The translations under genes were made by a program, and so were the position numbers. Of a stretch of 36,541 bases of DNA, positions 32,720 through 36,541 are shown one piece after another. Origin of the DNA: Butyrivibrio sp. (GTDB lineage Bacteria; Bacillota_A; Clostridia; Lachnospirales; Lachnospiraceae); contig NZ_JAILQF010000321.1 in assembly GCF_024699075.1 (NCBI RefSeq), positions 1 to 36,541 of the forward strand. Reading direction: 5' to 3'. The notes below the pieces were generated by a model that had not been told where the DNA came from, searched no databases, and saw only the letters and a list, made by a program, of their open reading frames with translations. Within the stretch, counting starts at the first letter, position 1; each line of letters begins with the position of its first letter.

Positions 32720-33151
32720 TTAATACGTTGCAAACTTGGCAACAGTTGTATATCCGTCTCCGTCTCCTCCGGAAGCCCAGAGATTTCCACATCTAAGCCA
32801 GGCGTGAGCTTCCATCTTATCTTTTTCTAAAGCAACTCCCAGATAAATAGTGCATGGGATATTCTTTTTCATCAGGAATCTTCTTAAGGTAAGTGCCCTT
32901 ACAAGACACTTCTCCTCCCATGGAAGCCTTTCAGTTATACGATTTATATGAAAAGCGTATAATTTGGCTAATGCTATTTTATCTTTGCTTTCTTCAAAGG
33001 AAGTTTCTTCGCCACGTATGCCCAGCTTGTCTTCAAGCTTCTTAGACGATGTATGTTTTACTATATAACGGTAATAAAAGGAGTAAATATATGCTTTTAT
33101 AGTTACATTTTTTTCTTTGTTTTCAAATAAAAACGACTTTATATCTATCAT
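32720..33151 (-). CDS. Lasso peptide B2 protease (transglutaminase-like)
   Basis: A 143-residue McjB C-terminal-type protein of the bacterial transglutaminase-like cysteine protease family, which cuts off the leader with help of the B1 protein. Catalytic residues: Cys82 (LPWEEKCLVRALTLRRFL), His117 (EAHAWLRCG) and an Asp at 130 or 132. The start of the first helix (about 15-40) and the closing VAKFATY are typical. No N-terminal B1 fusion is present; the B1 role is on a separate PqqD-like gene. First gene of the operon; its ribosome site is weak (GTGGTG). Confidence 0.88.
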   Translation of the reverse strand: MIDIKSFLFENKEKNVTIKAYIYSFYYRYIVKHTSSKKLEDKLGIRGEETSFEESKDKIALAKLYAFHINRITERLPWEEKCLVRALTLRRFLMKKNIPCTIYLGVALEKDKMEAHAWLRCGNLWASGGDGDGYTTVAKFATY

Positions 33152-33325
33152 AAAAACACCACATAAAAATTATAATATTCAATTAAGCACAATGCTTTAA
33201 TAAATCGGAAACTACCGAAAAATTTGACCCTTATTATATGCTCATACAAATGTTATAATTTATTATTTTTACTACTAACATCGCTGAAAAAGGTTTTCTT
33301 TAGAATTTCAAGTACCCTGCCAGAA

Positions 33326-33370
33326 TTAACTCTTCCCCCAAAAACTATTAGCCCCAATTATTGCAGACAT
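33326..33370 (-). other. Short reading frame MSAIIG... in the lasso operon leader
   Basis: In the 5' leader of the B2 operon, GGAG stands before an ATG at 33370 that opens a 14-residue frame, MSAIIGANSFWGKS, then TAA. Its first residues resemble the start of lasso cyclases (MSAIWG in this window). It could be a leader peptide or a fossil of a lost cyclase gene. Confidence 0.35.
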
Positions 33371-33401
33371 ATCTTTCTCCAAACAAAAATAACCTTCAAA
33401 A

Positions 33402-33438
33402 ACGGTGTAATTTTAGCATAAAATATATACACCGTCAA
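33402..33438 (-). promoter_or_regulatory. Promoter and inverted-repeat operator of the B2-kinase-cyclase operon
   Basis: On the minus strand TTGACG (33438-33433), a 17-base spacer and TAAAAT (33415-33410) make a near-consensus promoter. An inverted repeat ACGGTGTA/TACACCGT (33402-33409 and 33428-33435) overlaps the -35 and ends beside the -10, a good repressor or activator site. The 33152-33598 gap otherwise holds only a roughly 250-base leader with the short frame above and AT-rich sequence. Confidence 0.72.
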
Positions 33439-33598
33439 TGAAGGAATGCCCGTAAACTAAAGGTTTTTTACACGTTTCCGAAATTATGGATGAGTATCTT
33501 TCACCTTTTATATAACTGTTAATAATATCCCGATATAATAGAAATATTATTTCAATATATTATTCTTTTTTTAACTCCTATCATATGCGAAATACCGA

Positions 33599-34717
33599 TT
33601 ATATCTCGGAAGACTTGTAACCATCTATAAGTGCTTCAGCTATTTTAGGAAAGTACCATTTCAGATTGTTCCTATCCATAATTGCAAAATTTGTGACTTC
33701 TTCTGCGCTTGATACATTCGATCCATTATCCCACAAAATGGGGCATGCTCCTATTTCAGCAGCCTTTTGAGCATAATCGTATGTATATGCTTCTCTATCA
33801 ACATCACTTTGCCCTGTGGTACCAAATTCGCCTATAACAATGGCATATCCTCTGTCATATAGCTTTTTGATATAATCAAATCCACTTTCAAGTTTATCAT
33901 AGGACATATAGCCATGAACACCTACTAATAATCTCCCCTCTACCGAATCTGAAGGAAGCTCAAAATAGTCTATATTTCTTCCATCCCAAGTCGCTGCATA
34001 AGTGTTTATGAGCAAATACCTTGTTGCATTACCTGATCCTGTTCCCCTTACAAGGTCGACAAATAGCTGATTCCATTTGTTATATATGGTAAGTGATTCA
34101 AATGGGACATCAGTCCATCTGTCGTTATCATCAACCATTTCATTGAAGCTTTCCAATATAAGGTGGTCATCATAATCCTTAAAATATTCCGCGATCTGGA
34201 TGATCATCTTTGCAACGCGGTCATGATTTTCATTATAATTCTTCTTGGAAGCATTGATCCAACCATCATTACCGGTATCATGATGTATGTCAATAATGCA
34301 ATACATTCCATTATCTATTACCATTGTCACAACTTCAGACACTCTTTTAAGCCATAAGGGATCAATATTACCATCTTCATCTATATGATTCATATATGTT
34401 ACAGGAACTCTTATAGTGCCAAATCCTTTATCTGCGATCATTTTAATAAGTTCCTGCGTTATTGGTGCGTTCCACCAGAGTGTCTCATAATCCTGCGGAT
34501 TATCATCTATTATCAGCATAGTATTCCAGTCACATACATCGAGCGAATTGCCGATATTAATGCCAACTCCCATTTCTCTAACAAATTCTCTTGCTTCTGA
34601 TGATTCTGCAACTACCTGTTTTTTAGGAATTCCTATAAAACAAAGCCCTATAACCATTAATGCCGCTAATATGAGCGCCGTAAAAAGTACTATTATTATT
34701 CTTATTTTCTTATTCAT
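33599..34717 (-). CDS. GH5 family endoglucanase-like hydrolase
   Basis: A 372-residue glycosidase. The N-terminus has a basic start and hydrophobic run (IRIIIVLFTALILAALMVIGLCFIG, 5-29) acting as signal peptide or anchor, with no clear lipobox. The catalytic barrel contains GINIGNSLD, VPVTYMNHID, IIDIHHD, the acid/base Glu in LESFNEM and the nucleophile Glu in VIGEFGTTG, plus the final LWDNG. Length is usual for a single catalytic domain and no binding module or dockerin is attached. GGAG precedes ATG 34717. It probably cleaves beta-1,4-glucans outside the cell. Confidence 0.9.
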   Translation of the reverse strand: MNKKIRIIIVLFTALILAALMVIGLCFIGIPKKQVVAESSEAREFVREMGVGINIGNSLDVCDWNTMLIIDDNPQDYETLWWNAPITQELIKMIADKGFGTIRVPVTYMNHIDEDGNIDPLWLKRVSEVVTMVIDNGMYCIIDIHHDTGNDGWINASKKNYNENHDRVAKMIIQIAEYFKDYDDHLILESFNEMVDDNDRWTDVPFESLTIYNKWNQLFVDLVRGTGSGNATRYLLINTYAATWDGRNIDYFELPSDSVEGRLLVGVHGYMSYDKLESGFDYIKKLYDRGYAIVIGEFGTTGQSDVDREAYTYDYAQKAAEIGACPILWDNGSNVSSAEEVTNFAIMDRNNLKWYFPKIAEALIDGYKSSEI

Positions 34718-34875
34718 GTCTTACTCTCCTGTCATAAATTGGGTTCATATTAAATATACACCTCTCCCATCATATATTTTGTCAAAAAATGCTCAGTTTC
34801 AGATTATCATTCATAAAAGGCTTCCTCCTACAGGCAAGCCTGTGGACTTTCACCTACGTCACGCAAAAGTATGAT

Positions 34876-34915
34876 TTCAAAAAAGGTAATCTCCATATTA
34901 TTGAAGACTACCTTT
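34876..34915 (-). terminator. Terminator of the Stealth gene
   Basis: On the minus strand AAAGGTA and TACCTTT form a 7-bp outer stem with an inner TC/GA pair, followed by TTTTTT. It lies between the Stealth stop codon and the GH5 promoter region. Confidence 0.75.
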
Positions 34916-34944
34916 GACCTTTTATCTATAATTTACAATAATCA

Positions 34945-35979
34945 TTATTTTTCAAATGAACACTTATCAGGATAAATCTTTTCAAATTCCTGAATAAGCC
35001 TTTCTTTATATTTCGAAAACAACTTATCGTCAGCACTATCCATCAGATCGTTTATTACAAGCAATGGTCTTCTTCGCTCGTTTATTCTGTTACAAATTAT
35101 ATCTAATGATTTCTCATCTGATAATTCATAGTAATCCCCAATATCATAAAGTTTAACAGGTTCAAAATTCCCTGTCATAAAATTCCAGTACCTCATCAGC
35201 CACTGACTAAAATCCATAGGAGTTCTAAATTTATTCATACACGCTTTATCCAGATTTGAATTTTCCAACTCCCATATTCTTTTAAAAACACTTTTTTTAT
35301 GAGATATCGTAAAATGCTGGTCTATGAACCCATAAATTCTTTTGAACATTATAGTATCAAAATTCTTAACAATGTTTTTTCTTCCAAATTTTGGACTCAT
35401 CCATTTTAATACAAGTCTCCATCCCAGCCATTTATTCCCGAAATGTTTATTTATAATACCAAGATTATTAAATACAGTGTGATAAAAATCAGTTGAAACA
35501 TCATAATTATAATATGTAGTGCTAATAAGCATATCACAGGGCTTATCATTTTTAAAAAACATATTTTCGCTTGTTTTATCTATAATAAAAAAATCATCGT
35601 TAAAAAGGATAAAATTTTCTGATAACTCTTTTATCCTATGAAGATTTAACTCTATAACATTTGAATTATATGTGGGTAAATATTTTTCAGGAATATAATC
35701 TTTATGTTTTATAATAACAAGTCTTTCGTTATCAGTATTTAACCATTCCGGTACATGTCCCCAGGTAACAAAAAAGATTTTATTAATAAAGGGCATATTC
35801 TTCTCAATTCCTCTAAACCAATACCTCATTAACCCCCAGTCTCTATATCGTTTAGCAGAATTAGAATTATCCTCATCTTTAGATGATACCGGATCATACT
35901 TTTTCTTTTCTTTAAGCCACTCTTCGTCACTACCATCTACCCAGGTTACTACAACATCAATTTTATTATTCAATTTCAA
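34945..35979 (-). CDS. Stealth family sugar-phosphate transferase
   Basis: A 344-residue protein with all four Stealth conserved regions: IDVVVTWVDGSDEEW (CR1), RYRDWGLMRYWFRGIEKNMPFI with NKIFFVTWGHVPEWL (CR2), ILFNDDFFI and QHFTISHKKSVF (CR3), and the end region (CR4). Such enzymes transfer a sugar-phosphate from a nucleotide sugar to build capsule or wall polysaccharide and relate to animal GlcNAc-1-phosphotransferase. The start is a TTG at 35979 with AAGGAG 10 bases upstream. It lies between two GH5 genes and is likely transcribed alone, with its own terminator. Confidence 0.88.
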   Translation of the reverse strand: MKLNNKIDVVVTWVDGSDEEWLKEKKKYDPVSSKDEDNSNSAKRYRDWGLMRYWFRGIEKNMPFINKIFFVTWGHVPEWLNTDNERLVIIKHKDYIPEKYLPTYNSNVIELNLHRIKELSENFILFNDDFFIIDKTSENMFFKNDKPCDMLISTTYYNYDVSTDFYHTVFNNLGIINKHFGNKWLGWRLVLKWMSPKFGRKNIVKNFDTIMFKRIYGFIDQHFTISHKKSVFKRIWELENSNLDKACMNKFRTPMDFSQWLMRYWNFMTGNFEPVKLYDIGDYYELSDEKSLDIICNRINERRRPLLVINDLMDSADDKLFSKYKERLIQEFEKIYPDKCSFEK

Positions 35980-36141
35980 GCTTTAACTTCTCCTTCAGTT
36001 TTATGGCACTAATCTATCTTTCAATACTTAAATGAATACGGTTTACGTTTTGGCTATATGCTTAAAATATTTCTAAAAAACTCTTACTTAATCTTTTTGT
36101 AAAAAATATTTCTTCCCATCTGTAACTGTAGCTATTCATAA

Positions 36142-36541
36142 CTAATTGCCATAAAGGATCAGATCAACCAGCTCTTCATTGGGCCAGGTTAGCGTTCTTC
36201 TGTCAAAGATAGCCATTTCATTAGTCTTACCATTATCCCACCAAATTGCCGGAATCCCCAGGGCTTCAACATATTTCATATATTCAGTTGCCCCTTCAAT
36301 CCTATTATCTCCATCTTTAGAAATCCAGAAAGCCCATTCTCCTATAAGCACATTATATTTGTCTACAAAATCAGTCATTATAGCAAAATTATTTTGCATG
36401 TTACTCATATTAAAGTAACAGTGAAGTCCCACAAGGATCTTATTATTAGCTGTATCAGATGGTAATACAAAAGCATTAAGAACCTTTTGAGTAGACATAG
36501 CAGCATATGTATTAACCAGTAGATATCTGTCCGTATTATTT
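36142..36541 (-). CDS. GH5-like hydrolase, 5' end beyond the window
   Basis: The C-terminal part of a gene running out of the window on the right; the frame stays open from 36498 to the last base (...DRYLLVNTYAAM...). It is related to the GH5 gene at 33599-34717: RYLLxNTYAA, KILVGLHCYFNM, VLIGEWAFW (Glu of the nucleophile strand) and IPAIWWDNG correspond to segments there. At least 132 residues are visible. The complete catalytic domain cannot be judged because the acid/base part lies beyond the edge. Confidence 0.85.
   Translation of the reverse strand, partial: NNTDRYLLVNTYAAMSTQKVLNAFVLPSDTANNKILVGLHCYFNMSNMQNNFAIMTDFVDKYNVLIGEWAFWISKDGDNRIEGATEYMKYVEALGIPAIWWDNGKTNEMAIFDRRTLTWPNEELVDLILYGN

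Noticed and set aside
1..36541. tRNA, rRNA, insertion sequence or prophage genes
   Set aside because: I saw no tRNA-like cloverleaf, rRNA segment, transposase or integrase in reading both strands.

Overview
The window is AT-rich, densely coded DNA that reads like a rumen or gut Lachnospiraceae chromosome of the Butyrivibrio/Pseudobutyrivibrio type. The reasons are strong GGAGG-type ribosome binding sites, GH5 glucanases, a Stealth phosphotransferase, a HelD-like helicase and a radical SAM protein of a type familiar from Clostridia. This is an inference from protein character; no rRNA or tRNA gene is present to confirm it.

Left part (1-6.4 kb): three consecutive hairpins open the window, followed by a small acidic unknown protein. 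A peroxide-response group comes next: an OhrR-type MarR regulator, a bacterioferritin-like protein that has lost most iron ligands, and a CPYC glutaredoxin preceded by a 38-bp tandem repeat. An unknown 201-aa protein, a HelD-like helicase, an ADP-ribose-type Nudix hydrolase and a small protein with a C-terminal sliding-clamp-like peptide follow.

Middle part (6.6-18 kb): a 1066-residue protein joins a membrane GGDEF diguanylate cyclase, a fructose-type PTS EIIC domain and a lipoprotein-like sugar-binding domain in one reading frame. It is followed by an XRE regulator flanked by two copies of a small palindromic repeat, a TetR/NmrA/DUF1295 operon with a clear operator, a membrane protein, an RluA pseudouridine synthase, a patatin-like phospholipase, a radical SAM protein and a PssD/PssE (Alg14/Alg13-like) glycosyltransferase pair.

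Right part (18-33.5 kb): a composite RiPP locus. One half holds a Cys-rich precursor, a PqqD-like protein, an S26-like peptidase, an HprK-like kinase, a peptide-type ABC exporter, an unknown 357-aa protein and a two-component system. The other half has a full lasso-peptide set: precursor, PqqD-like B1, B2 transglutaminase-like protease and asparagine-synthetase-like cyclase. It also has a second HprK-like kinase, two paralogous nucleotidyltransferases and two GT2 glycosyltransferases. Both precursors carry an aromatic-x-x-P leader motif and have Thr17 and Gly20 at the same positions, so they may share enzymes. A promoter with an inverted-repeat operator sits upstream of the B2/kinase/cyclase operon.

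Right end (33.6-36.5 kb): a GH5 glucanase, a Stealth protein and a second GH5 gene running off the window edge.
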